Positions 1 to 8,755 of a stretch of DNA of 64,000 nt are shown here, one piece after another; position 1 is the first letter of the stretch; each line of letters opens with the position of its first letter. Source of the DNA: Sphingomonas sp. URHD0057. GTDB lineage: Bacteria > Pseudomonadota > Alphaproteobacteria > Sphingomonadales > Sphingomonadaceae. The notes beneath the pieces are model-generated. The model searched no databases and had not been told where the DNA came from. It worked only from the letters and a program-made list of their open reading frames with translations. The stretch is taken from the NCBI RefSeq assembly GCF_000620665.1, contig NZ_KK211162.1, positions 452,858 to 516,857 of the forward strand, read 5' to 3'. The position numbers and the translations under genes are program-made.

Positions 1-639
1 CACGCGGCCGATCCCGCCGCTCATGCTTAACAAGACGAGCAGGATGCCGAGCCCGGCCACGAGCAGAGCTTGCAGCCGGACACGGGTCAAAGCCGGCGCG
101 ATGAACGAATAGAGGATGTTGACCCAATATTCCGCGAAGAGCGACCACACCGGCCCGTTGAGCGGAAACGCGGCAGGCGCGGAAAGCGTGTGAAACGGAA
201 TGAACAAGGAGGCCGCGACCAGGGCCCACAGGATGGCTCCAGCGCCCGTGCCCGTGCCCGACCAGCCCTCGATGATGACGATGGTTGCGGTCAGGACCGC
301 GCCCAGGATCACCATCGGTTGCAGACGGATGGCGCGCCTGATGAAGAACTCGCCCGGCGTCATGGTCGTCTGCAGTCTAGCCTCGTAGACCTGGGCGATG
401 ACGAAGCCGCTCAGGACGAAAAAGAAATCGACGGCCAAATGGGCGTGGGGAAGCACGCCGAAACCGAGCACTTCGCTGATGTGGCCGAAGGCGACGATCA
501 GCGCCGCAACGCCCCTCAAGCCATCGAGCATCACAAAGCGGTGACCAGTCGACACGCGCAACTCCCGATTGATCAAGGGCCGGTTGCGGCCAAGAGCCTC
601 CGGGACAGTTCGAATTTCGCCGAGCGAGACCCGAGCCAT
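1..639 (-). CDS. Acyltransferase family 3 (OafA/YrhL-like) membrane protein, N-terminal part
   Basis: Reading leftward from the ATG at 637-639 the frame stays open for 213 codons to the window edge, so the C-terminal part is missing (the family is usually 350-400 residues). Family marks visible: MLDGLRGVAAL in the first membrane helix (about residues 37-47), VDFFFVLSGF (70-79), the basic FIRRAIRLQP stretch (98-107) and GPVWSLFAEYW (162-172). The helices are hydrophobic and span the inner membrane. Members O-acylate sugars of surface polysaccharides or membrane glycolipids; the acceptor here cannot be read from sequence. It lies 63 bp downstream of the TetR gene on the same strand, and glycosyltransferases follow further right, which fits a glycan-decoration role. 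Confidence 0.85.
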   Translation of the reverse strand, partial: MARVSLGEIRTVPEALGRNRPLINRELRVSTGHRFVMLDGLRGVAALIVAFGHISEVLGFGVLPHAHLAVDFFFVLSGFVIAQVYEARLQTTMTPGEFFIRRAIRLQPMVILGAVLTATIVIIEGWSGTGTGAGAILWALVAASLFIPFHTLSAPAAFPLNGPVWSLFAEYWVNILYSFIAPALTRVRLQALLVAGLGILLVLLSMSGGIGRV

Positions 640-702
640 CCAGTTCAAGCAGGCTAGGACTTTACGGTTGAGGTGGCGTTAACGTCACCGGTTCGCGCAT
701 CT

Positions 703-1254
703 CTAATCGGCACCGAGAAGCGCCAGCGCCGAGGCGCGGCTGCTCCGGTGGAGCGCGGCCGCAAGATCGTCGGGCGCGGCGTGGGCGTGGCCGCGCAGCC
801 AGCTTTCAACCAGCGACAATTGCGCCTCGGCGAGATGAATCGCGGCGAGGCGGGAAGGAAGCGGCCCTTGCGGTCCGATCGTCTTCAACCGGCTTTCGAT
901 GAGGTCGGTTTGGTTGCGCGAAAGCACCTTGCGCGCCTGGCCCGAGAAGATCGCGTCGGTCAGGCGCCGGTTCGACCACAAATGCTCGAGCACCTCCACC
1001 AGCCGGCCCGGCGGCTGGTCGGACGCGATGCAGTCGGCGACGACCGCGAATATGCGGGTCATGCAGGCGCGCAAGACATCCTCCTTGTCGGAGAAATGCT
1101 CGTAGAAAGTGGAGCGGGCCAGTTGCGCTTCTTCGACCACCTTCTTGACCGAGACGCTTTCGAAGCCGTGGGCGAACACCAGGCGCGTGAACGCCTTCAT
1201 GATTTGGGCGCGCGTCTGGTCGCTGCGCCGTGCCGGATGTGCCGGACAATTCAT
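703..1254 (-). CDS. TetR/AcrR family transcriptional regulator
   Basis: A 183-residue protein from an ATG at 1252-1254; the open frame extends further upstream but without family similarity. The N-terminal third carries a TetR helix-turn-helix: VKKVVEEAQLARSTFYEHFS followed by DKEDVL, with the STFYEHF recognition-helix signature. The C-terminal ligand domain is divergent, as usual, so the inducer is unknown. It is divergent from the secreted protein gene starting at 1351 across 96 bp, and such pairs are often autoregulated through the shared intergenic region. I saw two direct TGATCG copies there but no convincing palindromic operator. Confidence 0.88.
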   Translation of the reverse strand: MNCPAHPARRSDQTRAQIMKAFTRLVFAHGFESVSVKKVVEEAQLARSTFYEHFSDKEDVLRACMTRIFAVVADCIASDQPPGRLVEVLEHLWSNRRLTDAIFSGQARKVLSRNQTDLIESRLKTIGPQGPLPSRLAAIHLAEAQLSLVESWLRGHAHAAPDDLAAALHRSSRASALALLGAD

Positions 1255-1350
1255 GCCCAATGTCCGCCTGATCGTTCCCTGATCGAAATCGCGGCCCTTT
1301 CCTAAGCGCGTGTGGCTAGCGAAGCGACGAGTTTTCGACAGGAGACAAGG

Positions 1351-1932
1351 ATGCGATTCTCGATTGCGATTGCGACGGCTTTGCTGGCCGTGCCTGCCGC
1401 CGCCCAACAGCCGGCGCCCCAACCACAGATGCGGATCGATGCCCCGACCATGATCGCCAGCCCGTATGGAGCGTACGAGTTCCTCATCGGGGACTGGTAT
1501 TCCAAGCCGAGCGGCGGCCCGGACATCTCGATCCATCAGAAATTCGAATACGGCCCGAAGCAATCGTACATCTTCTACACCACCCTGACCCGCGAAGGCG
1601 GCAAGCCCGAGGCGGTGCATTTCGAGGGCATGGCGGTGTGGAACGGCAAGACCAAAAACCTCGACTATGTGGTGACCAGCGAGCCCGGCTCCGGAGCCCA
1701 GGAGCAAGGGACCATGCACGCGGAAGCCGACGGGTCGATCGTTCGCGATGTCCTCCTCACGCGCGCAGACGGCAATCAGTCCCAGTTCCGCCAACGTTTC
1801 TGGAAGGTTGGCGAAACCACGGTGATGACGTCGCTGATGCGCAAGATCGCGACGGGCTGGGAGCCGAACTTCCCCGGCAGCGAGAAGATCGAGATGAGCC
1901 GCACGCTCGCTCCAACTTCCGCCTCGCGCTGA
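1351..1932 (+). CDS. Secreted protein of unknown function with signal peptide
   Basis: The ATG at 1351 follows a strong AGGAG site at 1340-1344 and gives 193 residues. Residues 1-18 (MRFSIAIATALLAVPAAA, cleavage expected after AAA/AQ) form a Sec signal peptide. The mature part starts with a Gln/Pro-rich linker, then an FLIGDWYSKPSGG segment and alternating beta strands (FEYGPKQSYIFYTT, VHFEGMAVWNG). This resembles small beta-barrel or lipocalin-like periplasmic proteins that assess 'x-GDW' content; I do not recognise a named family. The divergent TetR gene at 1254 is a plausible regulator (inference). Confidence 0.7.
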   Translation: MRFSIAIATALLAVPAAAQQPAPQPQMRIDAPTMIASPYGAYEFLIGDWYSKPSGGPDISIHQKFEYGPKQSYIFYTTLTREGGKPEAVHFEGMAVWNGKTKNLDYVVTSEPGSGAQEQGTMHAEADGSIVRDVLLTRADGNQSQFRQRFWKVGETTVMTSLMRKIATGWEPNFPGSEKIEMSRTLAPTSASR

Positions 1933-2003
1933 CGGCAACGTCCTTGGAGCCATGACGAGCGGCTGATAGGCTCCGCTCGCCGTGTTGGCCGAGCGGGGGT
2001 GGG

Positions 2004-2795
2004 ATGGTCGGGTTCTTCTATGGCTTGCCAATCTGGGCGGCGACAATGCTCGTGCTCGGCCTTTCGCTGGCGGTCGGTCTCGGCAGCAGTTTCGGCCTGC
2101 GCCACGCCTTTCGCCTGCACTCGTCCGACGACGAGATGGAGGCCGCGGTCAGCCTGATGCAGGTGGTCGCGGCCTATATCGGCATCCTCATCGCATTTGC
2201 CGGCGTCCAGGTCTGGCAGGACTTCGCGGACGCCGAGAATGCGGTGCACCGGGAGGCGGCGTCGGCGGCCGAGCTCTACCGCGACCTCGCGGTTTATGGC
2301 GAGGCGACCATCCCCGCGCGGCAGGAGTTGCGGACCTACACCGCCAGCATCCTCAAGGACGAATGGCCGCTCCTCGCGCAGGGCAAGCCGAGCGGAAGGA
2401 CCGAGGTCCAGCTGTTCCGGTTGTTCAGCGCAATCGGCCGGCTCCAGCCGGGCACCGAGCGCGAGAGCGCGATCTTCGCCGAGGTCTTCCGCAACCTCAA
2501 CGAGCTGGTCGGTTTGAGGCGGGACCGCCTGATCCACAGCGAATCCGGGATGCCGGTGATCCTGTGGATCGTGGGGCTGGTCGGCTCGGTGCTGATCGTC
2601 GCTTATACCGCGACATTCCCGCGCACGCGGACCAACCTCCTGATGGTCTCCGGGATCTCGATCGCGCTCGGCCTGGTGTTCCTGTTCATCCTCGTCGTCG
2701 ATCGCCCGTTCATGGGTGAGTTCAGCGTCAGCAACGCCGAGCTGAAGACGCTGTCGGCGAAATTCGACCTGATCGATCGGATGAGCGGTCCCTAG
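2004..2795 (+). CDS. DUF4239-type (bestrophin-like) membrane protein
   Basis: 263 residues from an ATG at 2004 preceded by a G-rich ribosome site. There are two hydrophobic segments near the N-terminus (about residues 8-30 and 50-70), a long soluble charged middle (about 72-170) with a QVWQDF...AENAVHREAASAAELYRDL pattern, and two C-terminal membrane helices (about 186-205 and 213-233). This 2+2 helix layout with an 'F-x-A-E...V-x-x-E-A' helix after TM2 is typical of the DUF4239 group. Function unknown. Its stop (TAG 2793-2795) overlaps the stop of the convergent glycosyltransferase gene in a CTAG palindrome. Confidence 0.7.
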   Translation: MVGFFYGLPIWAATMLVLGLSLAVGLGSSFGLRHAFRLHSSDDEMEAAVSLMQVVAAYIGILIAFAGVQVWQDFADAENAVHREAASAAELYRDLAVYGEATIPARQELRTYTASILKDEWPLLAQGKPSGRTEVQLFRLFSAIGRLQPGTERESAIFAEVFRNLNELVGLRRDRLIHSESGMPVILWIVGLVGSVLIVAYTATFPRTRTNLLMVSGISIALGLVFLFILVVDRPFMGEFSVSNAELKTLSAKFDLIDRMSGP

Positions 2796-3904
2796 CGCGG
2801 CACGCCCTCGCGGGCGACAAGGCCAAGGGCCCGCGCGTGACTGTCGACGCCGGCCTGCAGCCGATAGCGCTCGACCCATGCGCGCACGCCCTCGATCCGC
2901 GATGGCTGCCGCAGTTCCGCGCGCACGGCGTCGGCGAACGCCTGAACGTCGTTGGGCGGGGTAAGGCGCCCGTAGCGGCCTTCGCCCAGGACCGCGCCGA
3001 CCGCCGAGCTCGATCGCGTGGCGACCACCGGGCAGCCGCACGCCAGCGCCTCGAGCAGCACCGCGCCCTGGCCTTCCCATGACGAGCTCAGCAGCAAGGC
3101 CGCGGAGCGTCGCAGAAAGGGCACGGGATCCATGACGAACCCGTGGAAGCGCACGCGGCCGCCGATGCCAAGGTCGCTGACTTGGCGCTCGAGCGCGGAA
3201 CGCTGTGGACCGTCACCGAGAACGTCGAGGGACCAGTCGGGAGCATCGATCCGGGCAAGGGCCGAGAGCATCAGTCCATAATTCTTCTGTGGCACGAGGC
3301 GGCCGATGGCGAGGAGCCGGCCGGGTTCGGCTTGGCGCGGCTGCTCGCCCGCGGCAATCATCGCGTCGGTCACATAGGGATTGTCGACCACCAGCACTTT
3401 CCGGGCGGTCGCCGGGTCGTCGATGCCGAGCTCGCCGCGAGCGCTCTCGGCGATCAGAAGGATCTTGCTCGCCTGGCGAAATGCGCGGCCATACCAACCG
3501 CGCCGGACCGCATTTTTAAGTCGGCCGGTGCCGGGCCGCTCGACCGGATTGGTCATCTTCAGGATGAGCTCGCTGCCGGGCACGCGGGCCAGCGCGTGCG
3601 CCGTCGCGGCCAGCACGTGCATGTGATTGCCGGCCGAGATCAGCTTCGTCGGCCGCTCCCGGTGCAGCAAGCGAGCCAGTCTGCCGACGCCGAGCAACAT
3701 CATTGCGCCGCGCCGAGCCATCAGATCCAAGCTCAGCAGCCGAACACGCGGCTCGAGCATCGCCTCGTGGACACCGCCCCGCTGGCCAACGACCAAGGCG
3801 ACGTCGATGCCGGCCTCGGCCAGGCCATTGACGACAAGCGTGGTCGCCCGCGCCGTTCCTCCGGTACCGAGGTCCGAAATCACGAAGAAAACTTTCTCGG
3901 TCAT
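2792..3904 (-). CDS. Glycosyltransferase family 4 (GT-B fold)
   Basis: 370 residues. The N-terminal Rossmann half starts MTEKVFFVISDLGTGGTARA, where the GTGG loop near residues 13-16 is typical of GT4 acceptor domains. The C-terminal half holds the nucleotide-sugar site: LLAIGRLVPQKNYGLM, the VLGDGP loop, VRFHGFV, and the E-x7-E signature in SSWEGQGAVLLEALACGCPVVAT. It likely transfers a sugar onto a lipid-linked or cell-surface glycan in the cytoplasm. The ATG at 3902-3904 overlaps the stop of the upstream gene in an ATGA, so the two are translationally coupled. Substrates cannot be deduced. Confidence 0.88.
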   Translation of the reverse strand: MTEKVFFVISDLGTGGTARATTLVVNGLAEAGIDVALVVGQRGGVHEAMLEPRVRLLSLDLMARRGAMMLLGVGRLARLLHRERPTKLISAGNHMHVLAATAHALARVPGSELILKMTNPVERPGTGRLKNAVRRGWYGRAFRQASKILLIAESARGELGIDDPATARKVLVVDNPYVTDAMIAAGEQPRQAEPGRLLAIGRLVPQKNYGLMLSALARIDAPDWSLDVLGDGPQRSALERQVSDLGIGGRVRFHGFVMDPVPFLRRSAALLLSSSWEGQGAVLLEALACGCPVVATRSSSAVGAVLGEGRYGRLTPPNDVQAFADAVRAELRQPSRIEGVRAWVERYRLQAGVDSHARALGLVAREGVPR

Positions 3905-5070
3905 CCCGTGCGTTGTCTCAAAAATGCGAGGATCGCGTCGGCTGCCTGTGCGGCGGCGCCGGCCGCGCGGTCGATTGTCTCCGCGATGCGCGACGCCTGT
4001 TTCGCCAAATAGAGCGAATGGCGCGCGCGTGCATTGCGAATGGCGTCGATCGCCTGATCCGGGGCTTCGACGACGTCGCCGAGGTCCCAATTGGGAAAAT
4101 CGGGATTGCTGCGCCAATCGAGCCCGTGGGCATTGAGGAAAACACACGGCTTGGGGCGATCGAGGAACTCGTACAGCTGGCTGCTGATGTCGCCGACGTA
4201 GATGTCCGCCGCGCTGGTGTAGCTCATGTCGAGCGAACGGCTGGAGCCGAGGTCGACGATCACCCGGTCCGGCACGGCCAGCCGCTCCCATCGCCGCCAC
4301 AGGAACCGCGGCCGGCGGTTGAAGAGCTTGACGTGCGGAGCGACGATCAGGTTGAATTCGCCGGTGCGCGCGGCATGATCGATCAGCGGGCGCGCGAAGC
4401 GCTCCCACGAGCGAAGCGCGCGCTTCGAATGCGGATTGAACAGGACGACGGGCCGGTCGTTGCGAAACAGCGGGTCTCGCCGCTGGGCGAGGCGCTCGGC
4501 AGCCTCGAACTTGGGATATCCTGCGACGACGTAATGGCCGGGCCGGATCATGCCGGTGTCGAGCAACCGTTGCTCGTCCTTGCGGTTGGCAACGACCACG
4601 AAATCGAACTTCAGATATTTGTCGCTGTACGAGGCGGCGCGCCCGCCAATGCCGTGATTGACGTAAATCATCGCGGTGCGCGGCGACAGAGCCGAGCGGA
4701 GGATGCCGGCATGGTCGGTCGGGGTCACGATCGCGTCGTAGCCGGCGAGCAGTGCGACGTTTCGCTTGTCGCGCATAACGTGGGTCTTGAGCGTTCCGAG
4801 GACCGACAATCGCTGCAGTGCCGCGACCCACGCCGGAGTCTTGAGGAGTCGTCGGGAAATCCCGAGATCGCGATCGTCGCGCGCAAGCCGGTCGAGCTCG
4901 TCGAACGTCGCGGGTAAGGACGACACCAGGTCCACCACCACACCGGGACGCTCAGCCAATTGCCACGCAATGTCGGCGACATGGTGAGCCTGATAGGGCT
5001 CGGCTCCGATGAGAACGCCGACGCGAAGCGACGGCGATGCCGAATTCACGCGGGCGCTGCGACGGGCCAT
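3901..5070 (-). CDS. CDP-glycerol glycerophosphotransferase-like (TagB/TagF-type) glycan transferase
   Basis: 389 residues from the ATG at 5068-5070. The N-terminal half holds VGVLIGAEPYQAHHVADIA and IYVNHGIGGRAASYSDK, where the central His-Gly pair is the first conserved family site. The C-terminal half carries LFNPHSKRAL, LIVAPHVKLF and a DMSYTSAADIYVGDISSQLYEFL segment that matches the 'D-x-S-S' acceptor/nucleotide motif of CDP-glycerol transferases. In Gram-negatives such enzymes add glycerol- or ribitol-phosphate or act as capsule transferases; the exact substrate is unknown. Coupled by ATGA overlap to the GT4 gene downstream, and 10 bp from the PLD-fold gene upstream, so the three are likely one transcription unit. 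Confidence 0.75.
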   Translation of the reverse strand: MARRSARVNSASPSLRVGVLIGAEPYQAHHVADIAWQLAERPGVVVDLVSSLPATFDELDRLARDDRDLGISRRLLKTPAWVAALQRLSVLGTLKTHVMRDKRNVALLAGYDAIVTPTDHAGILRSALSPRTAMIYVNHGIGGRAASYSDKYLKFDFVVVANRKDEQRLLDTGMIRPGHYVVAGYPKFEAAERLAQRRDPLFRNDRPVVLFNPHSKRALRSWERFARPLIDHAARTGEFNLIVAPHVKLFNRRPRFLWRRWERLAVPDRVIVDLGSSRSLDMSYTSAADIYVGDISSQLYEFLDRPKPCVFLNAHGLDWRSNPDFPNWDLGDVVEAPDQAIDAIRNARARHSLYLAKQASRIAETIDRAAGAAAQAADAILAFLRQRTG

Positions 5071-5080
5071 AACGTGGCCA

Positions 5081-6127
5081 TTAGGTTGCGGCGCAAGCGG
5101 CGGCCAGTTCCTTCCAGTGCAGATCGAGCTCGGCCCAGACCTCGCGATCTCGCGACAGCAGCAATGTCTCGTAGTTGAGCCAGCGCGAAGTCTTGGTGAG
5201 ATTGTAGCTGCCGAACGCCGACCACCGCTCACCGCCGCTTTGCGCGAGGATGAATTTGCAATGCATCGGCGCGCCCGCGCAATCGCCCAGCCGGCGTACA
5301 GAAACTCCAGCCTCGGACAGTTCCCGCTCCATGCTGCGCGGCGAGCGCCGCCCGGCGCCGCCAGTGATCACTTCCACATGCACATTGCGGTGGGCCAGCT
5401 TATCGAGGACCTTCGCGACTGAGCGATCCCGGATATGAGAGGCCGCAATTCGCACGGTTGATCGCTCCGGGAGCGCCTCGAGGCGCTCGGTCAGCACGTC
5501 ACCTCCGGGCCGCGGGAACAGGAACAGCTGGCACGTCGCGCCGCTAATGTCGTTCGGCTGCGCGCGCATTCGCCACTGGAGCGCAAGCGGGCTTCGATGG
5601 AGGGAGCGGACCCAGTCGAACAGGCTTGTCACGACGACGGGGTCGGCGATCTCCACCAGCAGATTGTCGCCCCGGTCCTGATCGCCGATCCTGGCAATAA
5701 TCGCCGAATCCTCCGGGTCGTTTCCCGACGGGTTGAAGGATCCAAGCAGCGCCACCGGCCGCGGATGCGAGAAGCCGTAGATTTTGCCATGAAGATGAAG
5801 CGGGATCGGGTGATGGACTACCCGGAGCCGGTCGCCGATCGCGCTTTTCAGGCGGCGAATCACGGCTTCGTTCGCTGATCCTGTGCGCGGTTTCCCCTCT
5901 ATGCAGAGAGTGAGGCGAACGCCGCGTCGATGCGCTCGTACCAATGCTTCCGCCAAAGCTTCATCACGAAAGTAGTAGGTCGCCCATAGGATCGATCCGC
6001 CCTCTGGCACGGCGTCAATCCGCTGTTCCAGGAGATTGCGAAGGAAGCGGGGCGCGCGGTCCGATCCCCCGAAATAGACCGTTGGGTCCGGGGTCGGCCG
6101 ATGAACTGCACGGTTTGCGGTGGCCAC
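5081..6127 (-). CDS. Phospholipase D-like domain protein
   Basis: 348 residues. Two PLD half-sites are visible: HLHGKIYGF with the following GSFNPSG (about residues 111-133) and MHCKFILA with GSYNLTKTS (about 283-313). Each has the His-x-Lys pair and the G-S-x-N loop; the usual distal Asp is shifted or absent in the first copy. Members act as phosphodiesterases or phosphatidyl transferases through a His-phosphate intermediate. No signal peptide, so cytoplasmic or membrane-associated. The gene is the first of the three-gene unit running left to 2792. Its 5' end lies against a set of imperfect repeats (6062-6253), and the repeated TCTATTTC word also occurs inside its early coding region. Confidence 0.8.
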   Translation of the reverse strand: MATANRAVHRPTPDPTVYFGGSDRAPRFLRNLLEQRIDAVPEGGSILWATYYFRDEALAEALVRAHRRGVRLTLCIEGKPRTGSANEAVIRRLKSAIGDRLRVVHHPIPLHLHGKIYGFSHPRPVALLGSFNPSGNDPEDSAIIARIGDQDRGDNLLVEIADPVVVTSLFDWVRSLHRSPLALQWRMRAQPNDISGATCQLFLFPRPGGDVLTERLEALPERSTVRIAASHIRDRSVAKVLDKLAHRNVHVEVITGGAGRRSPRSMERELSEAGVSVRRLGDCAGAPMHCKFILAQSGGERWSAFGSYNLTKTSRWLNYETLLLSRDREVWAELDLHWKELAAACAAT

Positions 6128-6142
6128 ATTCTATCCTGAAAC

Positions 6143-6253
6143 TTGCCCCGCTGAAATAGACCGGCGACCAAGACAGTGACGTTACAAATTCCCCATGTTG
6201 CCCGGTGGAATAGACCAGGCGCCAGCGCAACGTCCGTTACAAATTCCCCATGT
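6143..6253. repeat. Two imperfect direct repeats, about 55 bp period
   Basis: The 18-bp word GTTACAAATTCCCCATGT occurs exactly at 6181-6198 and 6236-6253. Each copy is preceded by a related G(A)AATAGACC(A/G)GGCG word (near 6152 and 6209). A third GAAATAGACCG lies at about 6069, inside the start of the PLD-like gene. The set sits in the divergent gap between the PLD-like gene and the GT2 gene. Multiple short repeats near one end are seen in ends of some insertion sequences (IS21-like), but no transposase is present, so this is only a possibility; a regulatory repeat is equally open. Confidence 0.6.
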
Positions 6254-6319
6254 CGATTGTGTCGGTCCGGCTCCGTTTCCATCTGCGCGCCGCTGACCTG
6301 AACCTTCGAGTGTCTTGCA

Positions 6320-7357
6320 ATGCCTTCCCCGTTAGTTTCCCTGATCGTGCCGGTCTACAATCGGGCGCCGGTGATCGGCGATGCGATTTCCAGCGTCGTT
6401 CACCAGTCGTTGCAGGACCTTGAAATTGTCCTGGTCGACGACGGCTCCAGCGACGGTTCAGCCGAGGCCGCGCTCGGGGCCGGGGGAAGATGCGTGCGCG
6501 TCATCCGCCATGATCGGAACCTGGGCATCCCGGCAGCGCGCAACACCGGACTCGAAGCCGCTCGCGGCCGATTCATCGCCTGGCTCGACAGCGACGACAC
6601 TGCCCGCCCGGACCGGCTCGCGCATCAGGTCCGGTTTCTAAGCGACCATCCGGAGGTCGCGCTCGTCGGAGGCTGTACCGGGCGAATGGATTGGCACGGC
6701 CGGCGGTCGGGCCGCGCTCGCATTCCTTTGTTTACGCCTGAGGCCTTGGCTCCGGGATTGCTGTTTCGGACCGCGCTCGCGCAGTCGACGGTCATGGGAC
6801 GGGCGGCAACGTTGAAGCAGTTTCCTTACCGCGCCGAATTCCCGGTTTGCGAAGACCTCGACATGTTCATCCGCGCTTCGCAGCGCAATCGGATCGCCAG
6901 CATGCCCGATATCCTCGTCGATCGCCGCCTCCATGCCGGCCAGATCGCAGAGATCGAAAGCGATCTCGTCAGGAGCCGGAAGCGCGTCCTCTTCCGCGAA
7001 TTGCTCGGCAAGCTCGGGCTTGACCCGACGGACGAGGATCTGGATCGGCACATCACTTTGGGCCGCGCCAAACACCATTTGCTACCCGATGGTTTCGGAG
7101 CGTGGGCTGAAGACTGGCTGACGAAGCTGCGCGACGCGAACCAGCGGGCGCGGGTCTATGATTCCGACGGGCTTGCACTGGCTTGCGCTCGCATGTGGCT
7201 CGGGCTTTGTCTGGCTTCGGCGCCGAGGAAAGGACCCGGTGCCGGCATCGATCGCCTGCTGCTTTCTCCGGTTGCTCGCGGCTTATTGACGCATGAGGGA
7301 CGCGCGTGGGTTGCGCAGGCTCTGTGGGTCGCAGCTCGCCGCAACCGACCAACCTAA
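6320..7357 (+). CDS. Glycosyltransferase family 2
   Basis: 345 residues. The N-terminal GT-A domain reads VSLIVPVYNRAPVIGDAI, then EIVLVDDGSSDGS (nucleotide-binding DD), LGIPAARNTGLEAARG and the metal-binding WLDSDD (DxD, about residues 92-97). The acceptor side has EFPVCEDLDMFIRASQ, matching the 'E-D' catalytic base position of the family. The C-terminal 120 residues are less conserved. It would transfer a sugar from a nucleotide donor to a surface glycan. It is divergent from the PLD-like gene, and its stop lies 2 bp from the stop of convergent rimO. Confidence 0.88.
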   Translation: MPSPLVSLIVPVYNRAPVIGDAISSVVHQSLQDLEIVLVDDGSSDGSAEAALGAGGRCVRVIRHDRNLGIPAARNTGLEAARGRFIAWLDSDDTARPDRLAHQVRFLSDHPEVALVGGCTGRMDWHGRRSGRARIPLFTPEALAPGLLFRTALAQSTVMGRAATLKQFPYRAEFPVCEDLDMFIRASQRNRIASMPDILVDRRLHAGQIAEIESDLVRSRKRVLFRELLGKLGLDPTDEDLDRHITLGRAKHHLLPDGFGAWAEDWLTKLRDANQRARVYDSDGLALACARMWLGLCLASAPRKGPGAGIDRLLLSPVARGLLTHEGRAWVAQALWVAARRNRPT

Positions 7358-7359
7358 AA

Positions 7360-8709
7360 TCAGGCGACAGGCACCCCGTAAAGGTCATGTTCGTCAGAGT
7401 CCTCCATGCGGGCGCTGACGATGTCGCCTGGCGCAAGGCCGCCGGCACCGCGGAGATGGACTTCGCCGTCGATCTCGGGCGCGTCGGCCTTGGAGCGGCC
7501 GGTGGCGCCGCCGGTCTCTGCGTCGACGGCGTCGATCAGCACGTCGAGGGTCGAGCCGACTTTGGCGGCGAGCTTCTCGGCGCTGATCCGCGCGGAGAGC
7601 GCCATCACCGCCTCGTATCGCTCCTGCTTGAGGTCCGCGGGAACCTGATCGTCCATCGAGGTCGCGGGGGCGCCTTCGACGGCCTCGAACTTGAAGGCGC
7701 CGACGCGGTCGAGCCGCGCTTCCTCGAGCCAGCTCAGCAAGTAGGCGAAATCCTCCTCGGTCTCGCCGGGAAAGCCGACCACGAAGGAGGAGCGGATCGC
7801 GAGGTCGGGCACCTGTTCGCGCCAGCCGCGGATGCGCTGGAGCACCTTAGCGTCGTTGGCGGGTCGGCGCATGCGGCGGAGCACGTTGGGCGACGCGTGC
7901 TGGAACGGGATGTCGAGGTAGGGGAGCACGAGCCCCTTGGCCATCAGCGGGATGACGTTGTCGACGTGCGGGTAGGGGTAGACGTAGTGGAGTCGGACCC
8001 ATGCGCCGAGATTGCCGAGCTCGCGCGAAAGGTCGGTCATGTGGGCGCGGACCGGCTCGCCCTTCCACTCGCGCGGCTGGTGGCGGATGTCGACGCCGTA
8101 GGCCGATGTATCCTGGCTGATGACCAGCAGCTCCCTGGTACCGGCGGCGACGAGCTTCTCGGCTTCACGCAGGATGGCGTCGGGGCGGCGGCTGACGAGA
8201 TCGCCGCGGATGCTGGGGATGATGCAGAAGGCGCAGCGATGATTGCAGCCCTCAGAGATTTTTATGTAGCTGTAGTGGCGCGGGGTGAGCTTGAGGCCGG
8301 GCCCAAGGTATTCTGGCGGCACCAGGTCGATGAAGGGTGAGGGGACCGGCGGCGCGGCGTCGTGGACCGCGGCGACGACTTCCTCATATTGCTGCGGGCC
8401 GGTGATCGCGAGCACTTGCGGGAAGCGGTTGCGGATCACGTCCGCCTCCTTGCCCATGCAGCCGGTGACGACCACCCGGCCGTTTTCGGCGATGGCTTCG
8501 CCGATCGCCTCGAGGCTCTCCTCCTTAGCGCTGTCGAGGAAGCCGCAAGTGTTGACCAGCACCACGTCGGCGCCGGCGTAATCGGGCGACATGGCGTAGC
8601 CGTCGGCGCGCAGCTTCGTCATGATCCGCTCGCTGTCGACCAAAGCCTTGGGACAGCCGAGCGAGACCAGCCCGACGCGCGGGGGCTTGGGGAGCGTGGT
8701 GACGTTCAT
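7360..8709 (-). CDS. rimO: Ribosomal protein S12 methylthiotransferase RimO
   Basis: A radical SAM enzyme that adds a methylthio group to Asp of ribosomal protein S12. The order of domains is clear in 449 residues: UPF0004 domain ([42 protein letters not shown] supply the three Cys of the auxiliary 4Fe-4S cluster), radical SAM core ([16 protein letters not shown], CxxxCxxC) and a C-terminal TRAM domain. I chose the ATG at 8707-8709 (MNVTTLP); another in-frame ATG at 8725-8727 would add six residues. [12 protein letters not shown] and the FIDLVPPEY segment favour RimO over MiaB. Confidence 0.95.
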   Translation of the reverse strand: MNVTTLPKPPRVGLVSLGCPKALVDSERIMTKLRADGYAMSPDYAGADVVLVNTCGFLDSAKEESLEAIGEAIAENGRVVVTGCMGKEADVIRNRFPQVLAITGPQQYEEVVAAVHDAAPPVPSPFIDLVPPEYLGPGLKLTPRHYSYIKISEGCNHRCAFCIIPSIRGDLVSRRPDAILREAEKLVAAGTRELLVISQDTSAYGVDIRHQPREWKGEPVRAHMTDLSRELGNLGAWVRLHYVYPYPHVDNVIPLMAKGLVLPYLDIPFQHASPNVLRRMRRPANDAKVLQRIRGWREQVPDLAIRSSFVVGFPGETEEDFAYLLSWLEEARLDRVGAFKFEAVEGAPATSMDDQVPADLKQERYEAVMALSARISAEKLAAKVGSTLDVLIDAVDAETGGATGRSKADAPEIDGEVHLRGAGGLAPGDIVSARMEDSDEHDLYGVPVA

Positions 8710-8755
8710 CGGAAGGGCGCCGCCCATATAGGGATTTTGCGGCGAAAACTAGGCG

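Noticed and set aside
1776..3080. A long minus frame over the DUF4239-type gene
   Set aside because: Low-complexity Arg/Gly/Asp composition; the plus-strand protein has membrane helices and a good ribosome site.
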